DNA of 61,908 bases from Hydrogenophaga sp. (GCF_011390835.1 NZ_JAABRQ010000023.1:1-61908); one strand, 5' to 3'. Positions 36,825-46,123 are shown, counted from the stretch's first letter. Notes: generated by a model not told the origin, from the letters alone. Numbers and translations are program-made.

Positions 36825-38411
36825 TCAGCCCAGAACGGCAGAGACGATCTGGAACAGGATCGCTGCCAGCATCGCCGTGGCAGGCACGGTGATGATCCAG
36901 GCTGCCACGATGCGCAGCACCGCCGAGCGCTTGACGATTTCCTTGCGGTACACCTTTTTCAAGGCGCGCCGCTCGTTCTTGTCAAACACCGCACCCTCGG
37001 CCTGCTCGCGCAATTTGGCGCGGCGCTTCATGTCGGCCAGCATGCGTTTCTTCTCTTTCACCTCGGCGCCCTCAAAGCGCGTCAGGTAAGCCTGCACCTC
37101 GTCGCGGTCTTCACCTTGGTGACCAGCAAACACCACCGACTCCATCTTGGCGTAGTTCACCTTCAACAGTTCGCGCAGAAAGCCCACGCCGAATACCGCG
37201 CCAATGGTCACGTGGGTGGTGGACACTGGCATGCCCAGCTGCGACGCCACGATCACGGTGATGGTGGCGGCCATGGCGATGGAGAACGCGCGCATGTTGT
37301 CCAGCTCGGTGATTTCCTTGCCCACCGTCTTGATCAGACGCGCGCCATAGAGCGCCAGACCCACCGACAAACCCAGCGCACCCAGCACCATCACCCACAG
37401 CGGCGTGGCGGCCTTGGTGGCGATGGCGCCGGACTTGACCGCCTCGTAGATCGCTGCCAGCGGGCCCACTGCGTTGGCCACATCGTTGGCACCGTGAGCA
37501 AAGCTCAGCAGTGCGGCCGAGCACACCAACGGCCAGGTGAACAGGCGGTTGACGCCTTGCTTGCTGTTCTCCTGTTGCTGCGCCAGGCGCGCCACCGGTT
37601 TGTGAACCAGCACCCAGGCCACCACAGCGATACCAGCACCCGCGGCCAGCGCCACCGGAAAACTCACCTTCACCAACTGCCCCAGACCCTTGAGCATCAT
37701 GTAGGTGCCAAAGGCCCAGGCCATGACCGCAATCAGCCAGGGCACGACGCGGGCTGCGGCCTCGGTCATTTCGCTGCGGTAGGTGATGCTTCGCTTGATG
37801 ACATAGAGAAAAGCCGCTGCGATGGCGCCTCCCGTCAGCGGCGACACCAGCCAGCTCAATACGATGTTTCCGATGGTGTCCCAGTTCACCAGGCCCCACC
37901 CGCCAGCGGCGATGCCTGCGCCCATCACAGCGCCAATGATGGAGTGCGTGGTGGACACCGGTGCCCCGATGGCAGTCGCCAGGTTGAGCCACAGGGCGCC
38001 CGCCAGCAGAGCCGAGAACATCACCCAGGCAAACAGACTGGCATTGGCAATCTGTTTGCTGTCGATGATCCCGCCCTTGATCGTGCCCACCACCTCACCG
38101 CCGGCGACGATGGCGCCCATGGCCTCAAAGGTCGCCGCGATCAGGATCGCCCAGCCCATGGTGATGGCGCCGGATCCCACCGCCGGACCCAGGTTGTTGG
38201 CCACATCGTTGGCACCGATGTTCATGGCCATGTAGCCGCCGACCACCGCCGAGATGATGAGCAGCCACACCGCGGGACCACTGAGCCCCGCCACGTCCAC
38301 CCCGCGCACCGAGGCGTAAAGCCCCACAGCCAGCAGAAAAGCCAGCGCAGATCCGAGCTGCAACACGTCTTGGTACTTCGACACCCAACGGGGACGTGAT
38401 TTTTTTGTCAT
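36825..38411 (-). CDS. pit: PiT family inorganic phosphate transporter
   Basis: 528 residues from the ATG at 38411; an in-frame ATG at 38444 would add 11 residues and cannot be excluded. About ten membrane segments with the two inverted PiT signatures: GGYMAMNIGANDVANNLGPA and FAHGANDVANAVGPLAAIY. It couples phosphate uptake to cation symport. The cytoplasmic tail after GVGFLRELLKVNY is long and charged (EVKEKKRMLADMKRRAKLRE) before a final helix. No PhoU-like gene is adjacent. Confidence 0.95.
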   Translation of the reverse strand: MTKKSRPRWVSKYQDVLQLGSALAFLLAVGLYASVRGVDVAGLSGPAVWLLIISAVVGGYMAMNIGANDVANNLGPAVGSGAITMGWAILIAATFEAMGAIVAGGEVVGTIKGGIIDSKQIANASLFAWVMFSALLAGALWLNLATAIGAPVSTTHSIIGAVMGAGIAAGGWGLVNWDTIGNIVLSWLVSPLTGGAIAAAFLYVIKRSITYRSEMTEAAARVVPWLIAVMAWAFGTYMMLKGLGQLVKVSFPVALAAGAGIAVVAWVLVHKPVARLAQQQENSKQGVNRLFTWPLVCSAALLSFAHGANDVANAVGPLAAIYEAVKSGAIATKAATPLWVMVLGALGLSVGLALYGARLIKTVGKEITELDNMRAFSIAMAATITVIVASQLGMPVSTTHVTIGAVFGVGFLRELLKVNYAKMESVVFAGHQGEDRDEVQAYLTRFEGAEVKEKKRMLADMKRRAKLREQAEGAVFDKNERRALKKVYRKEIVKRSAVLRIVAAWIITVPATAMLAAILFQIVSAVLG

Positions 38412-38485
38412 GGTTTTTTCATGTGAATCGCACGATTTTGACATGCAGCCGGCGCGCCGGAAACACCTCCGGACACGCGCGAGCC

Positions 38486-39076
38486 TCAGCGCAGAAAGTG
38501 GGTGCGGTAGTGTTCCAGCTCGTCAATCGACTCGTGCACGTCGGCCAGCGCCGTGTGTTTCTGGTGCTTCTTGAAGCTCTCGTAGACCTCGGGGCGCCAG
38601 CGCTTGGCCAGTTCCTTGAGCGTGCTCACATCCAGGCAACGGTAGTGGAAGTAGGCCTCCAGCTTGGGCATGTACTTCACCAGAAAACGTCGATCCTGGC
38701 TGATGGTGTTGCCACACATGGGTGAGCCGCTTTTGGGCACGTACTGGGCGATGAAGGCCAGCAGCGTGGCCTGCGCCTGCTCTTCGTCCACCTCGCTGGC
38801 GCGTACTTTGTCGATCAGGCCGCTCTTGCCGTGGGTACCCTTGTTCCAGGCGTCCATGGCATCGAGCAGGGCATCGCTCTGGCGGATGACCACGACCGGA
38901 CCTTCGACTCGGGGCGTGAGCTGGGGACCGGTGATCACCACCGCAATTTCCAGCAAACGTTCTTTTTCCGGGTCGAGGCCGCTCATTTCGCAGTCGATCC
39001 AGACCAGGTTCTGGTCGCTCTTGACGAGTGTAGGGAGGGCCAGGGCGGTGTTGATGGGGGTGGTGGGCAGGGTCAT
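38486..39076 (-). CDS. orn: Oligoribonuclease
   Basis: 196 residues from the ATG at 39076. DEDDh exonuclease that degrades 2-5 nt RNAs and pGpG. Visible: exo [21 protein letters not shown] (D and E), exo [22 protein letters not shown], exo [21 protein letters not shown] (H and D). About 15 residues longer at the N-terminus than the E. coli protein; the frame is open far upstream, but the residues before this ATG are unlike the family. Confidence 0.96.
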   Translation of the reverse strand: MTLPTTPINTALALPTLVKSDQNLVWIDCEMSGLDPEKERLLEIAVVITGPQLTPRVEGPVVVIRQSDALLDAMDAWNKGTHGKSGLIDKVRASEVDEEQAQATLLAFIAQYVPKSGSPMCGNTISQDRRFLVKYMPKLEAYFHYRCLDVSTLKELAKRWRPEVYESFKKHQKHTALADVHESIDELEHYRTHFLR

Positions 39077-39151
39077 GCCCTGATTTTCGCCGATCGCGGC
39101 GGCAGCCCCGCCGCCAGCGCAGGCACTGGTGCTTCGATAGACTCCCCACCC

Positions 39152-40423
39152 ATGGACAACGCTGCCTGGATCATGACCGCCCTCTTCTGTGCCCTGCTGG
39201 TGGCCGGCCTGCTCACGCGCACCGCGCTGGCCAGCCGGCAGATGCGCTTTGTGGCACGTCACCGAAGCGAGGTGCCGCCTGCGTTTGCCGACACCATCAC
39301 GCTCGCCGCCCACCAGAAAGCGGCCGACTACACCATCACCAAGTCGCGCTTCGGCCTGCTGGAGACCAGCCTGGAGGCCGCGCTGCTGCTGGGCTGGACC
39401 TTGCTGGGCGGACTGAACTGGCTCAACGGCCTGCTGCTCGATGCGCTGGGTGGTGGTCTGTTGCAGCAGCTGGCCCTGATCGGCTCGTTTGCGTTGATCG
39501 GCGGTCTGATTTCTCTGCCAATGAGCTGGTGGTCCACCTTCCGGATCGAGGAGCGCTTCGGGTTCAACAAGATGACGTTGTCGCTGTGGCTGGGTGACCT
39601 GGTCAAGGGCACCGCTGTCGGCGTACTGGTCGGCCTGCCGATTGCCGCCCTGGTGCTGTGGCTCATGGGTGCGGCAGGTCCGGTCTGGTGGCTGTGGGCC
39701 TGGGGCGTGTGGATGGGCTTCAATCTGCTGCTGCTGGTGTTCTACCCCACCGTGATCGCACCGTTGTTCAACAAGTTTGAACCCCTGCAAGACGAAAGCC
39801 TGAAAACCCGTGTGCAGGCGCTGATGCAGCGCTGCGGCTTTGCCGCCAAAGGCCTGTTCGTGATGGACGGCAGCAAGCGCAGCGCCCACGCCAACGCGTA
39901 CTTCACCGGCTTCGGTGCGGCCAAGCGGGTGGTGTTTTTCGACACCCTCCTGCAGCAGCTCACGCCGGCTGAGGTCGATGCGGTGCTGGCGCACGAGCTG
40001 GGTCACTACAAACACCGCCACATCATTCAGCGCGTCGTGATGATGTTTGCCTTCAGCCTGCTGGGCTTTGCCGCCCTGGGCTGGGTGTCGGGCCAAGCCT
40101 GGTTTTACAGCGGGCTGGGCGTGACGCCGTCGCTGGATGCGCCCAACGATGCGATGGCACTCCTGCTGTTCCTGCTGGTGGTGCCGCTGTTCACCTTTTT
40201 CCTCTCGCCGCTCATGGCCCAGCTCTCGCGCCGCCACGAGTTCCAGGCGGATGCCTACGCCCAACAACAGACCAGCGGCGCCGATCTGGCCAGCGCGCTG
40301 CTCAAGCTGTTCAAGGACAATGCCAGCACCCTGACGCCAGACCCGCTTTACGCGCGCTTCTACTATTCCCACCCGCCGGCCAGCGAGCGCATCGCTCGCC
40401 TGCGCACGGCCACCACCGCCTGA
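39152..40423 (+). CDS. M48 metallopeptidase, Ste24/CAAX protease-like
   Basis: 423 residues. Integral membrane zinc protease with the catalytic HELGH in [13 protein letters not shown] and the third ligand in [14 protein letters not shown]. The N-terminal half has four or five helices ([20 protein letters not shown] is a family motif), and helices flank the active site, as in Ste24. Its role in bacteria is probably membrane-protein quality control. Divergent from orn, followed 3 bp later by the pterin dehydratase gene. Confidence 0.93.
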   Translation: MDNAAWIMTALFCALLVAGLLTRTALASRQMRFVARHRSEVPPAFADTITLAAHQKAADYTITKSRFGLLETSLEAALLLGWTLLGGLNWLNGLLLDALGGGLLQQLALIGSFALIGGLISLPMSWWSTFRIEERFGFNKMTLSLWLGDLVKGTAVGVLVGLPIAALVLWLMGAAGPVWWLWAWGVWMGFNLLLLVFYPTVIAPLFNKFEPLQDESLKTRVQALMQRCGFAAKGLFVMDGSKRSAHANAYFTGFGAAKRVVFFDTLLQQLTPAEVDAVLAHELGHYKHRHIIQRVVMMFAFSLLGFAALGWVSGQAWFYSGLGVTPSLDAPNDAMALLLFLLVVPLFTFFLSPLMAQLSRRHEFQADAYAQQQTSGADLASALLKLFKDNASTLTPDPLYARFYYSHPPASERIARLRTATTA

Positions 40424-40426
40424 GCC

Positions 40427-40747
40427 ATGAACCCCATCCACCAAAATCGCCGCGCCCTCTCCGCCACCGAAATCGTCACCCAGCTGACCCAGCTCAATGG
40501 TGATGCAGCCCAGGGCTGGAAGCTGATCGAGGGCGCGCTGGAGAAGTCCTTCCCCTTCGCCAACTACCACGAGACGATGGCGTTTGTGAACGCGCTGGCC
40601 TGGGTGGCGCACCGCGAAGACCACCACCCGGATCTGGCGGTCTCCTATGGCCGCTGTACGGTGCGTTTCAACACCCACGACGTCAGCGGCATTTCCGTCA
40701 GCGACTTCCACTGCGCGGCTGCCGTCGATGCACTGCTCCAGCCCTGA
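40427..40747 (+). CDS. phhB: Pterin-4a-carbinolamine dehydratase
   Basis: 106 residues. Dehydrates 4a-hydroxytetrahydrobiopterin in recycling of the pterin cofactor of aromatic amino acid hydroxylases. The motif [20 protein letters not shown] has the active-site DHHP, and [20 protein letters not shown] precedes it. No phenylalanine hydroxylase gene is adjacent. Lies between the Ste24-like and rsgA genes with minimal spacing, suggesting one operon. Confidence 0.93.
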   Translation: MNPIHQNRRALSATEIVTQLTQLNGDAAQGWKLIEGALEKSFPFANYHETMAFVNALAWVAHREDHHPDLAVSYGRCTVRFNTHDVSGISVSDFHCAAAVDALLQP

Positions 40748-40777
40748 ATGCCTGCTCCTATGAAGGCCACGCCTTGA
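40748..40777 (+). CDS. Possible 9-codon leader ORF overlapping the rsgA start
   Basis: ATG directly after the phhB stop, encoding MPAPMKATP and ending in TGA, whose first bases are shared with the TTG start of rsgA (TTGA). It may only be chance, but would let ribosomes finishing here restart at the weak TTG codon. Confidence 0.25.
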   Translation: MPAPMKATP

Positions 40778-41739
40778 GCGCCCCCGCCCGCCACGCCCAG
40801 ACGGCCCCAGGCGAGGCCTTGAAACCTGGCCGTGTGGTCGCCGCCCATGGCCGGCATTGTCTGGTGGAGAGCCCCGACGGCGAGCGCGGCATCTGCCATC
40901 CCCGCGGAAAAAAGAATCCGGTGGTGGTGGGCGACCAGGTGCTGTGGCAGGCCAGTGGCGACGAGGGCAGCATCGAGAGAGTGGAGCCTCGGCGCAACCT
41001 GTTCTACCGCCAGGACGAGCTGCGCACCAAGTCGTTTGCCGCCAACCTGGACCAAGTGCTGGTGCTGCTGGCGGCCGATCCCGAGTTCTCCGAGCGTCAG
41101 CTGGCCCGTGCCCTGATCGCCGCCGAAGCCGAGGGCATCTCGGTGCTGGTGGTGCTGAACAAACACGATCTTCAACCTGCGTTCGACCGCGCCTGGGCCC
41201 GCCTGACGCCCTACCGGCGCATGGGCGTGACGGTCATGCCACTGAGCCTGCAGGCCGAGAGGGAACACGGCCTTGACGCCTTGCTGGAACAACTCACGGG
41301 TCGGGTCACGCTGGTACTGGGCCCCTCAGGTGTCGGCAAGAGCACCCTGGTGAACCGCCTGGTGCCACACGCCAGCGCGCTTACCGGCGAGATTTCGCGG
41401 GCACTCAATTCGGGCAAACACACGACCACCAGCACCACTTGGTACTGGACCGACGACAGCCGCCAGACCGCGCTGATCGATTCGCCCGGTTTTCAGGAGT
41501 TTGGGCTCAACCACATCGAGCCGATGCAACTGGCGCACTGTATGCCCGATTTGCGCGCGGCGCTGGGCCAATGTCGCTTCTACAACTGCACCCACCTGCA
41601 CGAGCCTGGCTGCGGGGTGCGTGCGCAGGTGCAAGGCATCGGCGAGGCGCCTGGCGACGACGCACTGCCCATCGACGCGAACCGCTACCGCATCTACGGC
41701 GAGCTGTTCGACGAACTGTCCAACAAGCGAAGCTACTGA
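40774..41739 (+). CDS. rsgA: Ribosome small subunit-dependent GTPase A
   Basis: 321 residues, circularly permuted GTPase acting late in 30S assembly. OB-fold N-terminus ([20 protein letters not shown]), G4 [11 protein letters not shown]1 [15 protein letters not shown]3 DSPGFQEFG, and the C-terminal zinc knuckle [16 protein letters not shown]. The start is TTG at 40774; there is no ATG that keeps the whole OB-fold. Last gene of the htpX-like/phhB/rsgA run, convergent with the CobD-family gene. Confidence 0.95.
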   Translation: MSAPARHAQTAPGEALKPGRVVAAHGRHCLVESPDGERGICHPRGKKNPVVVGDQVLWQASGDEGSIERVEPRRNLFYRQDELRTKSFAANLDQVLVLLAADPEFSERQLARALIAAEAEGISVLVVLNKHDLQPAFDRAWARLTPYRRMGVTVMPLSLQAEREHGLDALLEQLTGRVTLVLGPSGVGKSTLVNRLVPHASALTGEISRALNSGKHTTTSTTWYWTDDSRQTALIDSPGFQEFGLNHIEPMQLAHCMPDLRAALGQCRFYNCTHLHEPGCGVRAQVQGIGEAPGDDALPIDANRYRIYGELFDELSNKRSY

Positions 41740-41777
41740 GAAAAGACGGACGGCGCGGCGCGCACGGCGCCGCCCGA

Positions 41778-42710
41778 TCAGATTGGCAAGCGCGCGAGGC
41801 TGAGCAAGGCCAGCAGCAGCATCCACAGCACCACTGCCCGCCACACCAGACCCACCACGCCACCGAGGTGGGCCAGCTGCGGCTCGGGTCGCCCACCGCC
41901 ATCAGCGTCGGCGGGATCGCTGCCTGACGGGCGCGGTGCGAGGCGCACGTTCAACGCGCCCGAGGTGGCGGCCAGCACCACCCCGTCGCCGCCGGGCCCA
42001 TACAGCGCGGCGTCGCTGCGCCAGCTGGCCACCGCTTCTTCGAAGTTGCCCACCACCGCAAACCCCAATGCGGTCGAACGGGACGGCACGTGGTCCACCC
42101 AGGCCCAGGCCTTGGCCGCGGCGTTTTGCAGGGCCGGGCTGCGCGAGCTGTCGCCACGCGCCTGCCAGTTGCGCGAGAGGTATTCCACCATGCGGTAGAA
42201 GATGGCGCCCGCCGGCCCCAGACCCAGCAGCCAGAACACCACAAAGCTCACCAGCACCCCGAACACATGGCGGTGCGCCGACAGCACCGAGTGTTGAATC
42301 ACCTGGCGCAGCAGCTCGGCACGAGGCAGGCTAGAGACCTCCACGCGCAGCCAGGTGGCCAGCTTTTCGCGCGCGCCGGCCTCGTCGCCACCGTCGAGAC
42401 ACTGCCGGATCTGGCTGAAATGATGGCTGAACTGGCGAAAACCCAGCGTCACGTACAACACGCCCACCAGCCACACGAAGGCGAGGATGCTGCTGAACGA
42501 CCACAGCACCCAGTACACCCCTCCGGCGATCAGCGTGGGAACGCCCACCGCCAGTGCCCAGGCGATCCAGCCATGCGAGGTGTGCCCCGCATCGAGGTTG
42601 CGCCGCACCGTGCGCGCCCAGGCCCGCAGCGCCGAGTGGGCCGGGTTGTCGTAGGCAAGCGGGCGGGCTTGCTCCAGCAACAGTGCGATGAGGATGGCGG
42701 CGAATCCCAT
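41778..42710 (-). CDS. CobD/CbiB family membrane protein
   Basis: 310 residues from the ATG at 42710. Starts MGFAAILIALLLEQARPLAY and has four or five helices with RQCLDGGDEAGAREKLATWL, QHSVLSAHRHVFGVLVSFVV and GPAGAIFYRMVEYLSRNW, the CbiB/AmpE-like fold. True CbiB attaches aminopropanol to cobyric acid, but no cobalamin genes are near and the protein is the diverged betaproteobacterial version found beside nudL. Its function is therefore uncertain. Confidence 0.82.
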   Translation of the reverse strand: MGFAAILIALLLEQARPLAYDNPAHSALRAWARTVRRNLDAGHTSHGWIAWALAVGVPTLIAGGVYWVLWSFSSILAFVWLVGVLYVTLGFRQFSHHFSQIRQCLDGGDEAGAREKLATWLRVEVSSLPRAELLRQVIQHSVLSAHRHVFGVLVSFVVFWLLGLGPAGAIFYRMVEYLSRNWQARGDSSRSPALQNAAAKAWAWVDHVPSRSTALGFAVVGNFEEAVASWRSDAALYGPGGDGVVLAATSGALNVRLAPRPSGSDPADADGGGRPEPQLAHLGGVVGLVWRAVVLWMLLLALLSLARLPI

Positions 42711-42851
42711 GGGCCGATCATAGCGGCGCCCCTTGCCGCAACGACTCGTACCGGTGGGTCTTCGAGGTGAGCACAAGGCAAGAGGCCGCGGAACGTAAAG
42801 TCGCACGGCGAGGGAAAACCGCTCACTGATCGTTGGGAAAGCGGACCGGTA

Positions 42852-43550
42852 TCAGGCGATGAGCAGGCGGTAGAAGTTGCGCAACATGCCGGCGGTGGCG
42901 CCCCAGATGAAGCGCTCTCGCTCGCCGTGCGGCTGGGGCTCGGTGTAAGGCATGGAATACCACTCCCGCATGGCCCCCGCCCATTCGATCGCGTGGCGCC
43001 GGTGGTTGCTCGGGTCCATCAGAAAGTCCAGCGGCACCTCGAACACGTCATCCACTTCATGCGGGTTCGGTTGCAGCACAAACCCGGGCTGCACCAACGC
43101 CACCACCGGCGTGACCAGAAAGGCCGTACCGGTGACGTACAAAGGTAGCGAGCCAAGCACCTCGATGCGGTCGGGCGCCAGGCCCGTCTCTTCAAACGTT
43201 TCGCGAAGGGCCGCAGCCGTGGCATCGGCATCGGTGGCATCCACCTTGCCGCCAGGCAAGGCGATCTGGCCTGAATGGGTCGACAAATGGGCCGTGCGCT
43301 GGGTCAGCAGCAGCGTGGGGCGCGCATGCATCACCAGAGGCAGCAGCACCGCGGCCTGTGCCGGCATGCGCTCGCCAAAACGCCGCTCCTCAGACAGCTC
43401 GGGCGCCCAGGCGGGCGGTGCCGCAAACAGGTCGCGCAGACCCGCTGGCGTGAACCGGCGTGGATCCACCCGCGCACGCAGCTCATCGGAGCGTGGTGGC
43501 AAGACAGGTACCTGACGCGGGTCGAACAACGGAGGAGGCGAAGCGCTCAT
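42852..43550 (-). CDS. nudL: Nudix hydrolase, CoA pyrophosphatase (NudL-like)
   Basis: 232 residues from the ATG at 43550. Hydrolyses CoA and acyl-CoA to phosphopantetheine compounds and 3',5'-ADP in characterised members. The Nudix segment reads LPGGKVDATDADATAAALRE and FEETGLA; as is normal for NudL, the GX5E part is altered while REx2EE is intact. The NUDIX core (about 75-205) is followed by FLVTPVVALVQPG, typical of the family. Confidence 0.93.
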   Translation of the reverse strand: MSASPPPLFDPRQVPVLPPRSDELRARVDPRRFTPAGLRDLFAAPPAWAPELSEERRFGERMPAQAAVLLPLVMHARPTLLLTQRTAHLSTHSGQIALPGGKVDATDADATAAALRETFEETGLAPDRIEVLGSLPLYVTGTAFLVTPVVALVQPGFVLQPNPHEVDDVFEVPLDFLMDPSNHRRHAIEWAGAMREWYSMPYTEPQPHGERERFIWGATAGMLRNFYRLLIA

Positions 43551-43716
43551 GGGATTAGGGCCTGTCCGCACTCAGGGAAATGGTGTGAGCAAGCCCCGGA
43601 AGCATAGCCCGGACGGGTCTTACTACGCTGTTGGCCCGAGAAATCGCTGAAACCCAATGCTGGCAAGGGCTATCGGCGAGTGAGGAGCAACGTTCTAGGC
43701 CGCAGCGCCGTGCGTC

Positions 43717-45051
43717 TTAGAGCGCCGAATTGGCAATAAGCTTAGCCGTGCGTCTCAGGCCTGCGAAAATGGGGGTTGCGACTTTCTCTGGGTAACCGGC
43801 AGGTAGCCGAGCAGTTACGGCTGCGATGGCTGGCTCCAGACCCTGCAGAACCTCTTCGATGACATCCTCCGCGCTATCGCGCTGGAAGAACTTTTTAGCC
43901 GTAGCGTTGAAGTGGCGACGCTGAATATCCTTGAAGTGATAGTGCCGGTTCTTGCCTTGCAGCGCCATGGCGAGTTTGGCCTTATGCCAAGAGAACTGGT
44001 TTGCACCGTTTCCTTCAACGGTCCAGATAGACATCACGTCGTAGAGCGGTGTCAGCGCGTAACGGCCACGCGGCAAGATGCGCAGACTGAAGTTTTTAGC
44101 GTGCCCGTCTGGGGCGGCCATCATCCAGAAGATCAACTGCGTTTTGAGAAAGTTTTTCAGGTCGTCTTGCGCGTTCACAGAGCCAGTGAGTACGCGGGCG
44201 ATTTCCGCAATGCCGGGCCCGCCATCGGATTCATATTTGCGGTGAGGCGCTGTGCTGCTGACTTGACAAAAGTCTTCCTGTGGAAGGCGCAACAGCCAGG
44301 TGCCAGAGGAGTGCATCTGCCGGTCAAATCGCTCTACGGAGAGTACCTTCTGGTTCCCGAACTTGAGAATTTCGGTCTTGGCAGTCGGCAACCCGAGCTC
44401 GCGCATCAGCTCCATGCAGAGCCACTCGTTCTCTACCGAGGTTCCGAAGTCTGCCTTGCGCGCACCCACTAGCCCGATGGGTAGCTTCAGGATGTGTGAT
44501 GTAGGGGTAGCGCCGTGGGGGCGTATCCACTGACCACCATGCCACAAGAGCGCCGTCTTCTCTTGGGCGCCGGCAAGCGAGATGCGGAAATTGTCGTCGT
44601 TCTCAACGTCCGGGTGAGCACCTGAGCCAGCAGCTAGTAGCAGCAGCTCTTCCACCTGCTCCTCGTTGAGCGAGGTGCCCTCAATGCTTGCGACATTGAC
44701 CGGCGACTCATCTGCTCCGAGCAGTTGAATGGCGCCCACGCAATCACGCCCGATAGCCTCGAGCAGGTCAAATGCCTCCAGGGTGTCTGTCTTGAATCGG
44801 GTGGCCAAGCGTTTTCGGATGGCCTCGCTGTCTGGCAGCAGGTTCTCGAAGTAGTTGTGGACCGGGGCTCCACGCAAGGCTTGTGTGCCTGTGAAGGGCA
44901 TAGACAACGACAGAGGTCGGCCTGCCTCTGAGGCAATCCAGCTCAGGTCGTAAATGAACTCCATGTCGCCACGGGCGGGGATGGTCCAGGTCCCCACCCG
45001 CTCTCCGTTGGCCCAGACAGAAAGTGAGCGAGCTTTCGTTGCGCGCCCCAT
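43717..45051 (-). CDS. hipA: HipA serine/threonine kinase toxin
   Basis: 444 residues from the ATG at 45051 (a GTG at 45060 would overlap hipB). Close in wording to E. coli HipA: FRISLAGAQEKTALL (S158, counterpart of autophosphorylated S150), THILKLPIG-like SHILKLPIG (K189), VERFDR, LLRLPQEDFCQ, KYESDGGPGIAEI, catalytic D315 in APDGHAKNFSL and metal-binding D338 in PLYDVMS. All kinase residues I can check are present, so it looks active. Known HipA phosphorylates GltX and induces dormancy. The gene follows hipB with 2 bp between and sits beside a relic IS in an otherwise core region. Confidence 0.96.
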   Translation of the reverse strand: MGRATKARSLSVWANGERVGTWTIPARGDMEFIYDLSWIASEAGRPLSLSMPFTGTQALRGAPVHNYFENLLPDSEAIRKRLATRFKTDTLEAFDLLEAIGRDCVGAIQLLGADESPVNVASIEGTSLNEEQVEELLLLAAGSGAHPDVENDDNFRISLAGAQEKTALLWHGGQWIRPHGATPTSHILKLPIGLVGARKADFGTSVENEWLCMELMRELGLPTAKTEILKFGNQKVLSVERFDRQMHSSGTWLLRLPQEDFCQVSSTAPHRKYESDGGPGIAEIARVLTGSVNAQDDLKNFLKTQLIFWMMAAPDGHAKNFSLRILPRGRYALTPLYDVMSIWTVEGNGANQFSWHKAKLAMALQGKNRHYHFKDIQRRHFNATAKKFFQRDSAEDVIEEVLQGLEPAIAAVTARLPAGYPEKVATPIFAGLRRTAKLIANSAL

Positions 45052-45053
45052 GC

Positions 45054-45326
45054 TTACCACTCCGCCTTGCTACCTGTCGGCAGACTCTTGTTTTCGGTAA
45101 CAGACGGACCGTCCCTGGGCTGGACCTGTAATTCAAGGCTCAGCGCAGACATGATTGCGAGGAGCTGGTCCACCCGCATGGAGCCTGGGTCGGTCTCCAG
45201 TTGGGACAAGCGGTTTTGACTCAGTCCAATTTTTGCGGCCAGTTGTGCCTGGCTCAGCTTTGTGCGTTTGCGCGCGGCACGAAGGACCACACCGACCTGA
45301 CTAGGGATGGAGAGAAGTTGGTTCAT
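45054..45326 (-). CDS. hipB: HipB antitoxin, Xre-family DNA-binding protein
   Basis: 90 residues. Helix-turn-helix in VLRAARKRTKLSQAQLAAKI GLSQNRLSQLE region (residues about 13-55), followed by LLAIMSALSLELQVQ, the strand that dimerises in HipB. The tail ends in ...AEW; E. coli HipB also ends in Glu-Trp and its last Trp is needed for function and Lon turnover. It should bind HipA and the four operators upstream (45349-45443). Weak ribosome binding site. Confidence 0.94.
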   Translation of the reverse strand: MNQLLSIPSQVGVVLRAARKRTKLSQAQLAAKIGLSQNRLSQLETDPGSMRVDQLLAIMSALSLELQVQPRDGPSVTENKSLPTGSKAEW

Positions 45327-45348
45327 GGGTTAAGCTGCGGGGCAGAAG

Positions 45349-45443
45349 TATCATCGAAACTGATTTTTTCATTATATCAGTAATAGCGATAAATGCAATA
45401 AATCACCATTGCCGATACATCCCAATTATCAGTAAAGGTGATT
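45349..45443. promoter_or_regulatory. Four phased hipB operators, TATC-N9-GATW
   Basis: O1 45349-45365, O2 45375-45391, O3 45401-45417 (inverted orientation), O4 45427-45443. Each is 17 bp with TATC and GATT/GATA arms; starts are exactly 26 bp apart. O2 overlaps the -10, O3 the -35 region. E. coli hipBA has four TATCC-N8-GGATA operators, so autorepression by HipBA is the natural reading. Confidence 0.85.
45371..45376 (-). promoter_or_regulatory. Consensus -10 (TATAAT) of the hipBA promoter
   Basis: Minus strand reads TATAAT, 45 bp before the hipB ATG, inside a very AT-rich stretch. A TTGCAT 16 bp upstream (plus 45393-45398) is a possible -35. Operator 2 overlaps the -10 by two bases and the spacer. 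Confidence 0.7.
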
Positions 45444-45578
45444 TACTGCCGTTTAGCAGGAATTCAAGGGCCAGGCCAGCCTCTTACAGCCATGAAAAAG
45501 TCGCTTCAGATTGCTCTGAACGACTGTTACGAACCTTGGGCCACCAGCGTAGTAAACCCGCCCGGACGAAAAAAAGCC

Positions 45579-45616
45579 GCCCCCGGGAGCAAGCCCCTCG
45601 CTTAATCTGTTGAAGG
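45579..45616 (+). repeat. Left terminal inverted repeat of the relic IS
   Basis: Begins GCCCCCGGGAGC and continues AAGCCCCTCGCTTAA, then CTGTTGAAGG after one variable base. It contains the 17-bp block GCAAGCCCCTCGCTTAA shared exactly with the right end. Confidence 0.8.
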
Positions 45617-45636
45617 ATTGAGCTGATTCTGACAAG

Positions 45637-45668
45637 ATGCCTCGTAGGTTCACGGACTTACGAGGCAT
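45637..45668. other. Hairpin near the left end of the relic IS
   Basis: ATGCCTCGTA and TACGAGGCAT form a perfect 10-bp stem with a 12-nt loop, followed by a pyrimidine run. Some IS carry such subterminal hairpins to limit transcription or translation entering from outside. Confidence 0.6.
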
Positions 45669-45673
45669 TCTTC

Positions 45674-46061
45674 TTGTCGACTCCAATCCCGGCGCCCGCG
45701 CCACCGCTTCCGAGGGCGAGGATTCCGCTGGAGGCTGGGTTCACCTTCCCGGGAGGGGGTGCCCGGACCTTGCAGGTCAACTTCTGCAAGAACCCCAGGT
45801 GCGCCAACTTTGGGGTGCCTGCCGGCGGCGTGCGGCGTGCCCGCCGCAGCAAATCTGTAGCAGTCGCGGGAATTGAATACCGCTTGGCAGCGAGTGGTGC
45901 AGGCCTACAGCGCCTATCAGCCCGAGAACATCGAGAAACTCTTGACCGTGTTCCGGGCTTATTACAACTACTGCATCGTGGGCCAGGACGAGAAGACTCC
46001 CGCGATGCGCTTCGGGCTTGCCGACCGGCCAGCGACCCCTGCTGAACTCCTAGGCATGTAG
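45674..46061 (+). pseudogene. Transposase remnant, internally deleted and frameshifted
   Basis: First part, frame of 45674: AGFTFPGGGARTLQVNFCKN then PRCANFGVP, a Cys-x4-Cys start like the zinc-ribbon head of a transposase. Second part, frame of 45873 (upstream stop TAG at 45858): WQRVVQAYSAYQPENIEKLL, FRAYYNYCIVGQDEKTPAMR and FGLADRPATPAELL, which has the tail style of an integrase-fold transposase. The catalytic middle is missing. Family not identified. Confidence 0.65.
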
Positions 46062-46070
46062 AAAAAGAAA

Positions 46071-46095
46071 GGGCCCCGTCCTGTCGGAGGGGCCC
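46071..46095 (-). terminator. Hairpin after the transposase remnant
   Basis: GGGCCCC (46071-46077) and GGGGCCC (46089-46095). On the minus strand the stem is followed by TTTCTTTTTC, so it would stop minus-strand transcription, for example from the small ORF at 46198-46368. On plus there is no T-run. Confidence 0.5.
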
Positions 46096-46123
46096 AGTCG
46101 GGGTTCAAATCAGGCCAAGGGGG

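Noticed and set aside
38486..40711. 741-codon minus-strand frame extending upstream from orn
   Set aside because: Only the last 196 residues match Orn; the rest runs antisense through the Ste24-like and pterin dehydratase genes.
41740..41777. GC-rich imperfect hairpin between rsgA and the CobD-family gene
   Set aside because: No T-run on either strand and poor pairing, so I do not call a terminator.
41778..42710. Cobalamin biosynthesis locus suggested by the CobD/CbiB-family gene
   Set aside because: No other cobalamin genes are near and the protein is a diverged family member, so pathway assignment is not supported.
45453..45704. 83-codon minus-strand frame over the left end of the relic IS
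   Set aside because: Crosses the terminal inverted repeat and has no family features; likely chance.
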